A stretch of 64,000 nucleotides of DNA from Patiriisocius marinistellae (GCF_009014635.1 NZ_BKCF01000007.1:1-64000), one strand, 5' to 3'; counted from the stretch's first letter, positions 35,365 to 45,603 are shown. Made by a program: numbers and translations. The notes: generated by a model from the sequence alone, not told the origin.

Positions 35365-35976
35365 ATGAAAGTTAAACTACTTCTTTTAATAATTATGTTC
35401 CCTCTTGGGCTTTTGTCACAAGTGGGGATTAATACAGATAATCCACAAGCAGATTTAGATGTTAATGGATCTATGCGTATTGGCAAGCGAGTTATGGAAA
35501 ACATACAGGCTAAAAAATTATTAGGTGTTGATGAAAATGGGATGATCATTGAATTAGAATTAGATGATAATATTTACATTGATGGAAACAAAGTTAGATC
35601 TGACTCTCGAAGGTCAGGTATTTATAGATTGCCACTAATTAATTTATCATCGTTGCATGACACTGGAGGTATAGTTTGGCCAGGTGGTACAGGAGAAGAT
35701 AGAACTGTAATTCGTATTGAAAATCTTTCTGGAGACTTATTAATGACTGGTATTGATATGTCAGTATTCTCAACATTAATGGATGCTCATGGTTATACAA
35801 TGTCTTTATATAATGTGAGTGGTGAACTTACTTTGAAAAGTGAGGATTCAAACTCATTAAATCAAAATCAATTTATTTTAGGGGATGGAAATGATGTAAG
35901 TTTGAAACAATATGAAATGGTTAAAATTATGTATGATGCATTCTTAGAACGTTGGGTAGTGATGAGTAAGCATTAA
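35365..35976 (+). CDS. Secreted protein with VGINT-type N-terminus
   Basis: 203 aa with a signal peptide (to LLSQ). The mature start VGINTDNPQADLDVNGSMRI is a common opening in Bacteroidota surface proteins that elsewhere end in trimeric autoproteolytic S74 domains. Here only about 120 further residues of beta-rich sequence follow, with no S74 or sorting domain. Function unknown. It is followed by a very long terminator hairpin. Confidence 0.7.
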   Translation: MKVKLLLLIIMFPLGLLSQVGINTDNPQADLDVNGSMRIGKRVMENIQAKKLLGVDENGMIIELELDDNIYIDGNKVRSDSRRSGIYRLPLINLSSLHDTGGIVWPGGTGEDRTVIRIENLSGDLLMTGIDMSVFSTLMDAHGYTMSLYNVSGELTLKSEDSNSLNQNQFILGDGNDVSLKQYEMVKIMYDAFLERWVVMSKH

Positions 35977-35991
35977 TGCTTATGTGTATTT

Positions 35992-36035
35992 AGAACAAAA
36001 AAAGTACGATTATTTAATCGTACTTTTTTTGTTCT
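35992..36035 (+). terminator. Terminator of the VGINT-type gene
   Basis: A perfect 21-base-pair inverted repeat (35992-36012 with 36015-36035) including an A run and a matching T run. Confidence 0.9.
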
Positions 36036-36693
36036 AACAAGTTTTACTAAATCTAGGTTTACTAGTTACAAAAAAATTATAATCTTAAAAGTAAGTTCAC
36101 GTATCCATATGGATAGGTTGAAAGATTTCTTAGTTGCAATATTATTTATTTTTTTTAATAAATAGTTGTCGATTTTAACCCCAAAAGTAAACACATTTAA
36201 TAATCTACATATTTCTATAATGAACACATTTATGTTATTAATTTATAAATAATAGTTCACAGAGGAATTCTATTAATAATTTTAGGTATTCTATTTATAG
36301 CATATTAAGGGTAGCAAGTATTTAAGATTAATTCAGCCAGAAAGAAGTTTGCACAATCTTAGAGTAAAAGACCAATTTGAGATGGAGCTTTTTTAAAAAG
36401 TAAGCACTGTTATTACTTAAATATAATTAGTGATGAAAAATTAAGCGAGTATATAAAAAATAAAATAAAGTAATGTGATATTTCACTTAATACTAACTAG
36501 TTATATTTATTTTTAGAGAAGCTTCTCAAACCTTGCGTATATTATAGTTACTAATAATTGACATGAAATTTCAAAATTACCGAGCATTATAAATTATACC
36601 AAAAAGAAATTAGATATTTTTTGTTATAAACAAGTTGATATTTGAAATACGCAACTCATTTTAAGAAAAGCATTTACTTCTTATTTTAAAAGT
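36036..36693. other. Long AT-rich intergenic region
   Basis: 658 bases between a terminator and the convergent-side kinase stop. Contains a 14-base palindrome TATCCATATGGATA (36102-36115), and a coding-like fragment described separately. I see no intact gene, RNA or terminator for the kinase gene. Confidence 0.5.
36301..36471 (+). pseudogene. Possible gene remnant with frameshift
   Basis: A frame without start codon reads YLRLIQPERSLHNLRVKDQF (36319-36378) and then EMELF, and stops at 36394-36396. Adding one T to the preceding T run would join it to a second frame, HCYYLNIISDEKLSEYIKNK, ending in a TAA at 36469-36471. Both halves look like protein sequence. I do not recognise the family; this could be chance in AT-rich DNA. 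Confidence 0.25.
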
Positions 36694-38901
36694 TTAATTA
36701 AGGTGTTTAATTAGTGTTGAAAGAAATAAATCAATAGAATATGGTTTAATTATAACACCATTCATCAAATTAAAAGAATGATCTCCTACTACTTTTTCTT
36801 TTTCAACTGCTGTTAAAGCTAATATAGGAACTGTTTTATTAAATTTTCGTATAGCTTCTGTTGCCTCAAAACCATTCATTTCTGGCATATTAATATCCAT
36901 TAAAACTAAATCAATATTATTATCGGTTTCTTCTAAACTTATTATTGATTCCTTTCCGCTTCCTACTGTTAAAACATCAGCTCCGTATTTTTCAATAAAC
37001 TTTTTAGTTACGATTTGATTTATTTTATTATCATCAACAACAAGTATTCGGTATCTTTTTAATAATAAAGAATTTGGTTTAATTTGATTTGTTTTATTTT
37101 TTATAGGAAGTAAATTTTCCAATTTGAATTCAAGATTGAAACTGATAGTTGTTCCTTGGCCAGATTCACTATTGATATTTATATTGGAGTTTTTTTCATC
37201 AAGTAATTTTTTCACAATAGGTAATCCAAGTCCTGTACCCATAAAATCTTGACTTTGTGATGATGGTTTTAAGCGGTCAAATAAATGCATTTTTTCTTTT
37301 GGACTAATACCTGGACCATTATCTTTAATATGAAAAGAAATCTCTATTGTATTGTCTTTTTGTTTAATTTTTTCTAGAGTTATATTAATTAAACCATCAT
37401 TCGTGAATTTGCTAGCATTATTAATGAGGTTTATTAAAATTTGAGCTAAAGTAGCTCTATCACCAATTAACACATCTGGTATATCTTCATCAATTAAAAT
37501 TGAATATTCATTAGGGTTTAGCTCGCTTAACGGTTTGGAGGATTCAACAATATTCTCAATTAAATTGCGTACTTTAATTTTCTCATTTTTTGTTATATTG
37601 ATTTCGTTATTCTCAATTTGATTAAATTGAAGAATATTATTTACAAGTGTCAATAAATATTCGGCTGAAAATCGCAATGATTTTATATTGTCATTTTTAT
37701 CTTTAAATTGATTTTCCTCTAATAAAATATCTGAAATTCCTATAATGCCATACATAGGAGTTCTTAATTCATGAGTAATATTTGAAAATAATAAACTTTT
37801 TGCTTTTGAAAGTTCATCACTTCGATCCTTTTCTTCAAGGTATTGTTTGTTTTTAATAATAAGATTAGCTAATAGTTTTCTCCTTTTAAGATAGGAATAG
37901 AGTAGAATTAATGAAAAAACAAGCAAAATACTAGATGCAATCTTTATCCATAAAACAGAAGTTTCTTGTTTTGCATTCTCAGCTTTAATTTCACTTAAAT
38001 ATATTTCTTTTGCAAGCTGATCTTTAATTTCATTTACTTTAAATTTAGTTGTAACATTTTGAATTGCCTCTAATTTATCCTTCTCATACTTTTCTAATTC
38101 TAGAGTGTCTAATTTTGTTTGATAAGTATAAGCCTCCTCATAAAATTTAAATTTTACAGCATTTTCAATTATATTTTCGTAGACAGCAATTATACCATCG
38201 GTAAAATTAATATCTTCTAGAATTAAAAGACTTTCTTTAAAATTATCTTTTGCTTTTTCATAGTTTCCTGTTAAACTATAATATCTTCCTTTACTAAGTT
38301 TAAAACCTCCTATAAAACCAACAAAAGTATTATCAGTGATATTATTTTCAAAATTGTCTAAATATACCTTGGCGTTTTCGGGCTCATTGAGGTCTAAATA
38401 AAAATTGGAAATATTTGCGTTTAACGTCTGTAACTTATTGGTGTTTTTAATTTTTTTGGCTAAAGGAATTAAATTTTTATAAAGTTTAATTGCTTCTCTT
38501 TTAGAATCGTCACTTTCTTTTGATGCTATATAAGTAGCAAAATCTAATTGAGTAGCAATGATTCCTACAGTATCTTTGTTTTTTTTTGAAATTTGTATTC
38601 CTTCATAGAATATATCTTTAGCCATAACAGTATCCTCTATGGCCAAATAAGAGTTTCCTAAATAGGTTGAGATTTGATGATATTTATTATAATAATCATT
38701 CTCTTTAGAAAGTTTTCTAGCAAGTTCCCCATATTCTATAGAATTAGCGTAGTTTCTAGAAAAGTATTGTTTTGAAACATATTTTACTAATGTATCAATT
38801 CGTGAAGTTTGTATTGTGTCATTAGCTTTCTCAATACTCGATTGAGAGTATAAAGCAATAGGGAAAAATAAGAAAATACACGTTTTTGTGAAATTCATCA
38901 A
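36694..38901 (-). CDS. TPR hybrid sensor histidine kinase
   Basis: 735 aa. Signal peptide (to LYSQ), periplasmic TPR-like helical repeats (about 30-300), a coiled linker, one transmembrane helix (about 318-338), then HisKA with the phospho-acceptor His near residue 377 (SNITHELRTPMYG). HATPase has DNGPGIS and GTGLGLPIV. A receiver domain (ILVVDDNKINQ) carries the phospho-Asp near 669 (LVLMDINMPEMNG). TPR sensor kinases of this plan are common in Bacteroidota. No neighbouring regulator; the giant HYR protein gene is divergent (247 bases), so a regulatory link is possible but unproven. Confidence 0.92.
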   Translation of the reverse strand: MMNFTKTCIFLFFPIALYSQSSIEKANDTIQTSRIDTLVKYVSKQYFSRNYANSIEYGELARKLSKENDYYNKYHQISTYLGNSYLAIEDTVMAKDIFYEGIQISKKNKDTVGIIATQLDFATYIASKESDDSKREAIKLYKNLIPLAKKIKNTNKLQTLNANISNFYLDLNEPENAKVYLDNFENNITDNTFVGFIGGFKLSKGRYYSLTGNYEKAKDNFKESLLILEDINFTDGIIAVYENIIENAVKFKFYEEAYTYQTKLDTLELEKYEKDKLEAIQNVTTKFKVNEIKDQLAKEIYLSEIKAENAKQETSVLWIKIASSILLVFSLILLYSYLKRRKLLANLIIKNKQYLEEKDRSDELSKAKSLLFSNITHELRTPMYGIIGISDILLEENQFKDKNDNIKSLRFSAEYLLTLVNNILQFNQIENNEINITKNEKIKVRNLIENIVESSKPLSELNPNEYSILIDEDIPDVLIGDRATLAQILINLINNASKFTNDGLINITLEKIKQKDNTIEISFHIKDNGPGISPKEKMHLFDRLKPSSQSQDFMGTGLGLPIVKKLLDEKNSNININSESGQGTTISFNLEFKLENLLPIKNKTNQIKPNSLLLKRYRILVVDDNKINQIVTKKFIEKYGADVLTVGSGKESIISLEETDNNIDLVLMDINMPEMNGFEATEAIRKFNKTVPILALTAVEKEKVVGDHSFNLMNGVIIKPYSIDLFLSTLIKHLN

Positions 38902-39148
38902 ACAAATGTATCTATAACAATTGATATAAATAAGTTAAAATTTAACATTAATCGGTTTAAATGCATCTTTTAATATAAACCATAAATTTTAAAAAATTCT
39001 AAAGCGTCTTATTAATGGTCTTTGAATTTTAATTTTTTTTAGATTTAATCTCAATTTTTGCGACAAAAACGCTTTTAATCGGATTTATGTGTATTTCATA
39101 GAAATTTTTAGTTTATTTGTTTCAATATTAATGAATTAAAATTTCAGA

Positions 39149-42100
39149 ATGAAAAACGACTACTCGGTTAATGTTCTTTTTGTATTATTATTCTCTTTAT
39201 CAAGTCTTATCTTAAATGCTACTACTAATAATGTAGCATTTAGTGAAACTTTTAGTGATATAGAAGATTGCAATATTAGCATAACCTGCCCCCCGAATCA
39301 AACTGAATCTGCAACGCCTAGTTGTACATTTCAAATACCAGATTATACTGGTTTAGCCACAGTAAATGATGCATGCGCATCACCTACATTTACACAGAAT
39401 CCACCTGCCGGTACTATGGTATCATTGGGTGCTTATACAATAACAATATCTGCAGATGACGGTACGAATTCTGTAAATTGTGATTTTGATATTTTGGTTA
39501 TTGATACTACATCTCCAACATTAACATGTCCCATTGACCAAGTTGAAATTTTTGATGAAAATTGCCAATTTGTATTGCTTGATTATACTTCCTTGGGGAG
39601 CGCTACAGATTCTTGTAGCCCAGGTAGTATACCTATTACACAAACACCACTCCCTGGAACTGTAGTATCTGGAACTACTACAATTTTTTTGTTTGCAACA
39701 GATCAGGCTGGAAATACCGGTGCTTGTACGTTTGATATTATAGCGAGTGACATAACACCACCAACAATTATTTGTCCAGCAGACAGAGATGAAAGCGCAA
39801 ATTTAAATTGTGAATTTGTAATACCAGATTATTCTGGACTTGCTACTGCAAATGATAATTGTGGAACACCTACTTTTTCGCAAATTCCTATACCAGGAAC
39901 TATTGTGGGACTAGGCGTTACATTAATAACAATGTCTGCGACGGATGGAGTTAATAGTTCACCTTGTACTTTTAATATTACAGTCAATGATAATAGTCCA
40001 CCAATAGTTGTTTGTCCAGAAAATCAACTTGAAGATTTTGATATTAATTGCGAATTTATTCTTCCAGACTATACTAATATGGCTGTAGTTACAGATGCGT
40101 GTCACCCTGGTCCATATATTTTAAGTCAAACTCCACCAGAAGGAACGGTTATTTATGGAAATACAGTTGTAACAATATTTGCAGAAGATAATGTAGGTAA
40201 CATAGGGTCTTGTGCTTTTCAAGTGATCCAAAACGATGTTACGCCACCAGTAATTGCATGTCCATCAAATCAAACCGAAGAGGTAAATGCAGATAATTGC
40301 ATGTTTGTAGTGCCAGATTATTCTGGACTTGCAGTGGCTTCAGATAACTGTAATGATGTATTAATAATCACACAAAGTCCGGCTGCGGGTTCAATGGTAG
40401 GTCTAGGAACAACTACTATTACCTTAACTGCAAATGACTTGAATAATCAAACTTCATGTACGTTTGATATTTTAGTTGAAGATACAACGGCACCAAATGC
40501 AGTTTGCGCATCGCCCTTTAATGTTTCATTAGATGCAGCCGGAATTGCTACAATAACAGCAGCAGATGTCGATGGAGGCTCAACAGATTTTTGTGATATT
40601 TCATTAATGACTATAGACATAACTAGTTTTACTTGTGATGATCTAGGTCCTAATGCTGTAACGTTAACAGTAGAGGATAACTACGGAAATATTAGCCATT
40701 GTACAACTACGGTTAATGTTCAAGACCCCTTATTTGTTTGTAATCAGCCTCCAGTAGCACTCTGTCAACCAGTAATTGTGTCTGCTAATGAAAATTGTGA
40801 AGGTGAAGCAACCGCAGCAGATTTTGATGCGGGTTCATTTGATCCAGATGGAATGGCAACAATAATCACCGTAAGCCCTGAAGGACCTTATCCATTAGGG
40901 ATTACAAATATTACACTTACAATTGATGATGGTGCTTTTGTAGCTACATGTAACACAACGATAACAGTTGAAGATACAACACCACCTATAATGACTTGTT
41001 TAGATAATCAAGTTGAAAGCACAACAATAAATTGTGAATTTGTAATACCAGATTATCGTTTGCAGGCTATGGCTAGTGATAACTGTAATACACTTACGGT
41101 AACTCAAATTCCTGCGCCAGGAACAGTTGTTTCACTTGGTACTACAGAAATTGAGATCACTGCAAATGATGGTAGTAATGAGATTACATGTTCGTTTGAC
41201 TTAAGTGTAGTTGATAACACTGCGCCTACAGCAATATGTCAAAACATTACAATACAATTAGACGCAAACGGAATTGCAGTTATTGATGCTAATGATATAA
41301 ATGGAGGCAGCACAGATAATTGTGGTACTGTTTCCGTAGCTATTAGTAATAGTACATTTACATGTAATGATATAGGAGAAAACACAGTAGTCTTTACAAT
41401 AACCGATAATGCAGGGTTGACTAGCGAGTGTAATGCAATAGTAACAGTAGAAGACAATATTGCACCTCAAGTAGTGTGTCAAAATGTAACAGTAGTTCTA
41501 GATGCAAACAATGAAGCTCAAATAACAGTTGCAGATATTGATGCTGGAAGCACAGATAATTGTGCAATAGTTGAATATACTCTGGATATCATAGATTTTG
41601 ATTGTTCTATGGTTGGAGACAACGAGGTAACACTTACTGTAACAGATGTTAGTGGAAATACTTCAAGTTGTTTAGCAATAGTAACAGTTGAAGATGCAAC
41701 ACCGCCAACAATGACTTGTTTAGATAATCAAGTTGAAAGCACAACAATGAATTGTGAATTTGTAATTCCAGATTATCGTTTACAGGCTATGGCTAGTGAT
41801 AACTGTAATACTCTTACGGTAACTCAAATTCCTGCGCCAGGAACAGTTGTTTCACTTGGTACTACAGAAATTGAGATCACTGCAAATGATGGTAGTAATG
41901 AGATTACATGTTCGTTTGACTTAAGTGTAGTTGATAACACTACGCCTACAGCAATATGTCAAAACATTACAATACAATTAGACGCAAACGGAATTGCCGT
42001 TATTGATGCTAATGATATTAATGGAGGCAGCATAGATAATTGTGGTACTGTTTCCGTAGCTATTAGTAATACTACATTTACATGTAATGATATAGGGGAA

Positions 42101-43660
42101 AACACAATAGTTTTTACAGTAACCGATAATGCAGGGTTGACTAGCGAGTGTAATGCAATAGTAACAGTAGAAGACAATATTGCACCTCAAGTAGTGTGTC
42201 AAAATGTAACAGTAGTTCTAGATGCAAACAATGAAGCTCAAATAACAGTTGCAGATATTGATGCTGGAAGCACAGATAATTGTGCAATAGTTGAATATAC
42301 TCTGGATATCACAGATTTTGATTGTTCTATGGTTGGAGACAACGAGGTAACACTTACTGTAACAGATTTTAGTGGTAATGTTTCAAATTGTACTGCTATT
42401 GTAACTGTTCAAGATACACAATTGCCAGTTGCAATATGTCAAAATATTACCGTTCAATTAGATGAGTATGGAATAGCAACAATCTCTCCTTCAGAAATAG
42501 ACAATGGAAGTACAGATAATTGCGCAAACTATACACTCTCAGTAGATGTAGATACATTTGACTGTAGCAATCTAGGAGCCAATGAAGTGTTTTTTACAAT
42601 CACAGACGTTCAAGGTAATACTGCTACATGTTTATCAATAGTAACTGTAGAAGACGTATTACCACCCGTGCTTAATTGTCAAAATATAACGCGTAGTTTA
42701 AATTCAGACTATGAAGTATTTATTGATATTTATGATATATCTATTGATATATTAGACAACTGTTCAATAGTAAGTACAGAAATTAGTGTAGATACTTTTA
42801 ACTGTTCAAATTTAGGAGAAAACGAAGTGACTATTGTAGCAATTGATCAAAGCGGAAATGAATCAACATGCACAGTAACGGTAATGATAGAAGAAGGTGT
42901 TTTTGCTCCAAATGCAGTTTGCGAAAGTGTAACAGTACCATTACAACAAGATGGAACAGCAACAGTAATGGCAATTAATTTTGATGCAGGTTCAACAGGT
43001 ACACGTTGTTTTAACCCCTTTAGTATTGATAGGGATTTCTTTACCTGTGATGATATAGGAGCGCCTATCCAAATTGAATTTACAGTATATAATGCCGCTG
43101 GTGAAACAGATACATGTATTGCATTTGTTAATGTAATTGATGGTCTTGCACCTCAAGTATTTTGCCCAGAAAATCAATCTGTAGTTTCTAATGGACCATA
43201 TTCATTACCAGATTATTTTGCCACGGGTGAAGCTATTGCAACAGATAATTGCTCGTCTAACGTAATTACATCTCAAGATCCAGACCCTGGAACTTTATTA
43301 GAACAAGGGGTGCATACTATTACATTAACAGCAGAGGATATGAACGGGTTTGAGGAAGAATGCGAATTTACGGTATACATTGATGATATTTTAGGTGCAG
43401 ACAATCCACAAGTTTCTTTAGAAACATTAATTATGTACCCTAATCCAGCAAATCAAATAATTAATATTAGTAATCCTCAATTTATAGATATTAAGGAGGT
43501 TACAATTTACGATATTAGTGGAAGAGCTATAATTAACAAGCGCATTTCTGAAATGAACGAACTTCTCACAATAGATGTTTCAAACCTACAGAGTGCTACT
43601 TACATGGTAATTATAACAACAAATAAAGGACAAGTTGTTAAACAACTCGCTAAGGAATAA
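39149..43660 (+). CDS. Giant HYR-repeat secreted protein with T9SS sorting domain
   Basis: 1503 aa. Signal peptide (to about LILNA), then some sixteen immunoglobulin-like modules of about 75-90 residues. The first ones are HYR type (ITCPPNQTE start, PAGTMVSLG middle, CDFDILV end). Later ones are a shorter type with VxLDANGxAxI and DNC motifs. Modules are Cys-rich in a regular spacing, suggesting one disulfide per module. Residues about 611-1090 consist of two almost identical 240-aa blocks. A type A sorting domain ends the chain (MYPNPANQIINIS to VKQLAKE). Likely a long surface adhesin or scaffold secreted by T9SS. Confidence 0.92.
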   Translation: MKNDYSVNVLFVLLFSLSSLILNATTNNVAFSETFSDIEDCNISITCPPNQTESATPSCTFQIPDYTGLATVNDACASPTFTQNPPAGTMVSLGAYTITISADDGTNSVNCDFDILVIDTTSPTLTCPIDQVEIFDENCQFVLLDYTSLGSATDSCSPGSIPITQTPLPGTVVSGTTTIFLFATDQAGNTGACTFDIIASDITPPTIICPADRDESANLNCEFVIPDYSGLATANDNCGTPTFSQIPIPGTIVGLGVTLITMSATDGVNSSPCTFNITVNDNSPPIVVCPENQLEDFDINCEFILPDYTNMAVVTDACHPGPYILSQTPPEGTVIYGNTVVTIFAEDNVGNIGSCAFQVIQNDVTPPVIACPSNQTEEVNADNCMFVVPDYSGLAVASDNCNDVLIITQSPAAGSMVGLGTTTITLTANDLNNQTSCTFDILVEDTTAPNAVCASPFNVSLDAAGIATITAADVDGGSTDFCDISLMTIDITSFTCDDLGPNAVTLTVEDNYGNISHCTTTVNVQDPLFVCNQPPVALCQPVIVSANENCEGEATAADFDAGSFDPDGMATIITVSPEGPYPLGITNITLTIDDGAFVATCNTTITVEDTTPPIMTCLDNQVESTTINCEFVIPDYRLQAMASDNCNTLTVTQIPAPGTVVSLGTTEIEITANDGSNEITCSFDLSVVDNTAPTAICQNITIQLDANGIAVIDANDINGGSTDNCGTVSVAISNSTFTCNDIGENTVVFTITDNAGLTSECNAIVTVEDNIAPQVVCQNVTVVLDANNEAQITVADIDAGSTDNCAIVEYTLDIIDFDCSMVGDNEVTLTVTDVSGNTSSCLAIVTVEDATPPTMTCLDNQVESTTMNCEFVIPDYRLQAMASDNCNTLTVTQIPAPGTVVSLGTTEIEITANDGSNEITCSFDLSVVDNTTPTAICQNITIQLDANGIAVIDANDINGGSIDNCGTVSVAISNTTFTCNDIGENTIVFTVTDNAGLTSECNAIVTVEDNIAPQVVCQNVTVVLDANNEAQITVADIDAGSTDNCAIVEYTLDITDFDCSMVGDNEVTLTVTDFSGNVSNCTAIVTVQDTQLPVAICQNITVQLDEYGIATISPSEIDNGSTDNCANYTLSVDVDTFDCSNLGANEVFFTITDVQGNTATCLSIVTVEDVLPPVLNCQNITRSLNSDYEVFIDIYDISIDILDNCSIVSTEISVDTFNCSNLGENEVTIVAIDQSGNESTCTVTVMIEEGVFAPNAVCESVTVPLQQDGTATVMAINFDAGSTGTRCFNPFSIDRDFFTCDDIGAPIQIEFTVYNAAGETDTCIAFVNVIDGLAPQVFCPENQSVVSNGPYSLPDYFATGEAIATDNCSSNVITSQDPDPGTLLEQGVHTITLTAEDMNGFEEECEFTVYIDDILGADNPQVSLETLIMYPNPANQIINISNPQFIDIKEVTIYDISGRAIINKRISEMNELLTIDVSNLQSATYMVIITTNKGQVVKQLAKE
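40981..42420 (+). repeat. 720-bp tandem duplication inside the HYR gene
   Basis: Two consecutive blocks (40981-41700 and 41701-42420), offset exactly 720 bases (240 codons), are nearly identical over most of their length. Long stretches such as 41108-41240 and 41828-41960 are base-for-base equal apart from a few substitutions; the last 60 bases diverge. The copies keep frame and module phase. Confidence 0.92.
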
Positions 43661-43677
43661 CCATTATTAATTTAGAT

Positions 43678-43716
43678 AAAAATGCTCAGTCCTTCTTTAG
43701 GATTGAGCATTTTTAT
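43678..43716. terminator. Bidirectional terminator overlapping the DUF1361 stop
   Basis: Stem AAAAATGCTCAGTCCT (43678-43693) with AGGATTGAGCATTTTT (43699-43714), one G-U pair. The right arm also encodes the last codons of the minus-strand gene. Confidence 0.85.
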
Positions 43717-44338
43717 ATCCTTTAAACATCACCCACAATAGAACTCCACTACCTATTGTTGTTATTAATGCAATAGGGTTTGTAATGCTAATAATTATGC
43801 TTTTAAATAAATTGATTGGGTTTTGTAGTAAATCCCAAGAATTAAAACGTAGAAATCTTCCTAAATAAATACCAAATCCACATAAAAAATGTGTGCAAAA
43901 AATAATAACTGAGGTTCTTTTTTCTGAAATGTGCCGTTGTAAAAACATTTGTATTTGCATTACAGAACATATATACCCATAGAGACCACTAATTGCAAAA
44001 CTCCCAATAACCATACTATCCAGCCAAAGAATTACATCCTCACTTCTTTGTAAATGAACAAGGTCTGTCACAATATAAGGGGCATTGGGTAAAAACAATA
44101 ACCATGCTCCAAAACCCAAAATTTTCACACTTTTAGATAGACCTTTTCGATAGAGTAGTGCTGATGAAATGCCATAGGGTATCCATGCTAAAAATAAATT
44201 CCATACGAGGAATAATAGAAAAAACGAATGTGTGATTTTCATTCTTAACATTAATAGAAACAAACTTGTCCCTAATAACAACACTGCGTAAAATAGTATT
44301 GTAAAATTTTCAATTACTACTGATTTAATTTTTTCCAT
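43697..44338 (-). CDS. DUF1361 membrane protein
   Basis: About 213 aa from MEKIKSVVIE; the longer frame from 44422 would run far into the upstream gene, so I use the start that overlaps it by 14 bases. Five to seven hydrophobic helices, with the family stretch LFLPNAPYIVTDLVHL and the later GRFLRFNSWD. DUF1361 proteins are integral membrane proteins of unknown function. Last gene of an operon of membrane proteins. Its final codons lie within a terminator stem. Confidence 0.85.
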   Translation of the reverse strand: MEKIKSVVIENFTILFYAVLLLGTSLFLLMLRMKITHSFFLLFLVWNLFLAWIPYGISSALLYRKGLSKSVKILGFGAWLLFLPNAPYIVTDLVHLQRSEDVILWLDSMVIGSFAISGLYGYICSVMQIQMFLQRHISEKRTSVIIFCTHFLCGFGIYLGRFLRFNSWDLLQNPINLFKSIIISITNPIALITTIGSGVLLWVMFKGYKNAQS

Positions 44339-44687
44339 TGGGTGTAAATTTTTCAATGAGTAGTATAGGTAAAATGCCAAGTGTGTATGCCAACAAATCC
44401 CAAGGGTCAAAATGAGACCCAATTATAATTTTTATAAACCTATTTTGGATGTTTAACATTTCAGCAAGAGAAAAATATTGTGCTATCTCAACGGTAAACG
44501 CAAAAATTAAAACCCAAGCTGTTACAGTTATAATATTGTGACGTTTAAAAAATTGCACAAAACAATAGAGTAGTGGAATGACGAGCACATCTCCAAGAAA
44601 TCCTCGTATAAATGAGTGGAAATAGAATGTTGCTATTGCAATTTCGGTGATTAATAGCAGGATGAATATTGTTAAGTATCTCTTCAT
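44325..44687 (-). CDS. DUF2809 (YjgA-like) membrane protein
   Basis: 120 aa with about four transmembrane helices and the typical DUF2809 stretches AFTVEIAQYFSLAE and GSHFDPWDLLAYTLG. Unknown function; some relatives sit beside VanZ-like proteins. Four-base overlap with the sanA-like gene upstream and 14-base overlap with the DUF1361 gene downstream indicate translational coupling. Confidence 0.85.
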   Translation of the reverse strand: MKRYLTIFILLLITEIAIATFYFHSFIRGFLGDVLVIPLLYCFVQFFKRHNIITVTAWVLIFAFTVEIAQYFSLAEMLNIQNRFIKIIIGSHFDPWDLLAYTLGILPILLIEKFTPNGKN

Positions 44688-45316
44688 TTTATAATAACTT
44701 TAGGTCCCTTAAATTTTGGTTGTACATTAAAAATAATATCAAATACAGCTTTTGTTCTTGCTAGATATTCTCTAAATTCTGTTTTTAACCCGTATGAATT
44801 TGAAACATTTTGAGCATTAAAACCTATAAAATTCAAGTCATATTGGGAAGCTAGATAAATAGCTCTTTGATTATGGAATTTTTGCGAAATGATAATTGCC
44901 TTATTAACATTAAAAACCTCTTTTGCTCTTATTATAGAGTCTAGAGTCCTAAAACCAGCAAAATCTAAATAGATGTGATGTTCTGGGATTCCCAGTGCTA
45001 TTAAATCATTTTTAAAATCTGAAGGCTCATCGTAGCCCCTTCGACTGTTGTCACCACTAACTAAAATGCGATTTATTTTTCCTAATTTGTATAGGTTGAC
45101 AGCTGCATTAAGTCTATGAGTGTAATAGCTGTTTACTTTTCCGTTGGCGGTAAATTTTCCTGTGCCTAGTAATATTCCCACTTCATGTTTTGTAATATTG
45201 TTAATATCTGTAAATGTCTTGCCTTTAGCCGAAAAAGACACAAAATGATAAGATGTTAAGACACAAAAAATAATTGAAATGAAAAAGAATATGGCTTTTG
45301 TTCTCATGCTTTTCAT
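44684..45316 (-). CDS. SanA/YdcF-like DUF218 membrane protein
   Basis: 210 aa. One N-terminal transmembrane helix, then a DUF218 domain: GILLGTGKF, YTHRLNAAVNLYKLGKI, ILVSGDNSRRGYDEP, TLDSIIRAKEVF and IIISQKFHNQRAIYLA. This arrangement fits SanA of enterics, an inner-membrane protein needed for envelope barrier function and vancomycin resistance at high temperature. An internal ATG (45307) is an alternative start. Overlaps neighbours by four bases on both sides. Confidence 0.85.
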   Translation of the reverse strand: MKSMRTKAIFFFISIIFCVLTSYHFVSFSAKGKTFTDINNITKHEVGILLGTGKFTANGKVNSYYTHRLNAAVNLYKLGKINRILVSGDNSRRGYDEPSDFKNDLIALGIPEHHIYLDFAGFRTLDSIIRAKEVFNVNKAIIISQKFHNQRAIYLASQYDLNFIGFNAQNVSNSYGLKTEFREYLARTKAVFDIIFNVQPKFKGPKVIIK

Positions 45317-45603
45317 ATTAAAAATGCAAAAACAAGCGAAGCATAAACGTATGCAATGGGGAGGTTAATCAATAAAATACCTATAGCTTTAAAGGTTTCT
45401 TTTGGGTCTTCTTTGAGTAGTAAACCTATTAACAGCACTGCCACAAAAAATACATTACATATTACTGCAATACAGAGGTAATAAAACCCTACCATAGTGA
45501 CTCCATTGAGATCCCTAAATATTGTTTGTAATATTAATAGTAAGGTGCCAATACTAAAAAAGAATAATGCTAGACTGCTTGCGCCTTTAACTTTGTTTTT
45601 CAT
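45313..45603 (-). CDS. Small membrane protein
   Basis: 96 aa with three predicted transmembrane helices (about 10-28, 38-62, 72-94). No recognised motif. Linked by a four-base overlap to the SanA-like gene and by a 17-base overlap to the Coq4-like gene, so it is part of the same operon. Confidence 0.75.
   Translation of the reverse strand: MKNKVKGASSLALFFFSIGTLLLILQTIFRDLNGVTMVGFYYLCIAVICNVFFVAVLLIGLLLKEDPKETFKAIGILLINLPIAYVYASLVFAFLI

Noticed and set aside
41239-42202. Minus-strand frames repeated twice inside the giant HYR gene
   Set aside because: They are shadows of the 720-bp duplication; both copies occur only because the sense strand is duplicated.
44339-44422. Upstream start of the DUF1361 protein
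   Set aside because: The added 28 residues overlap the DUF2809 gene heavily and precede a typical MEK start.
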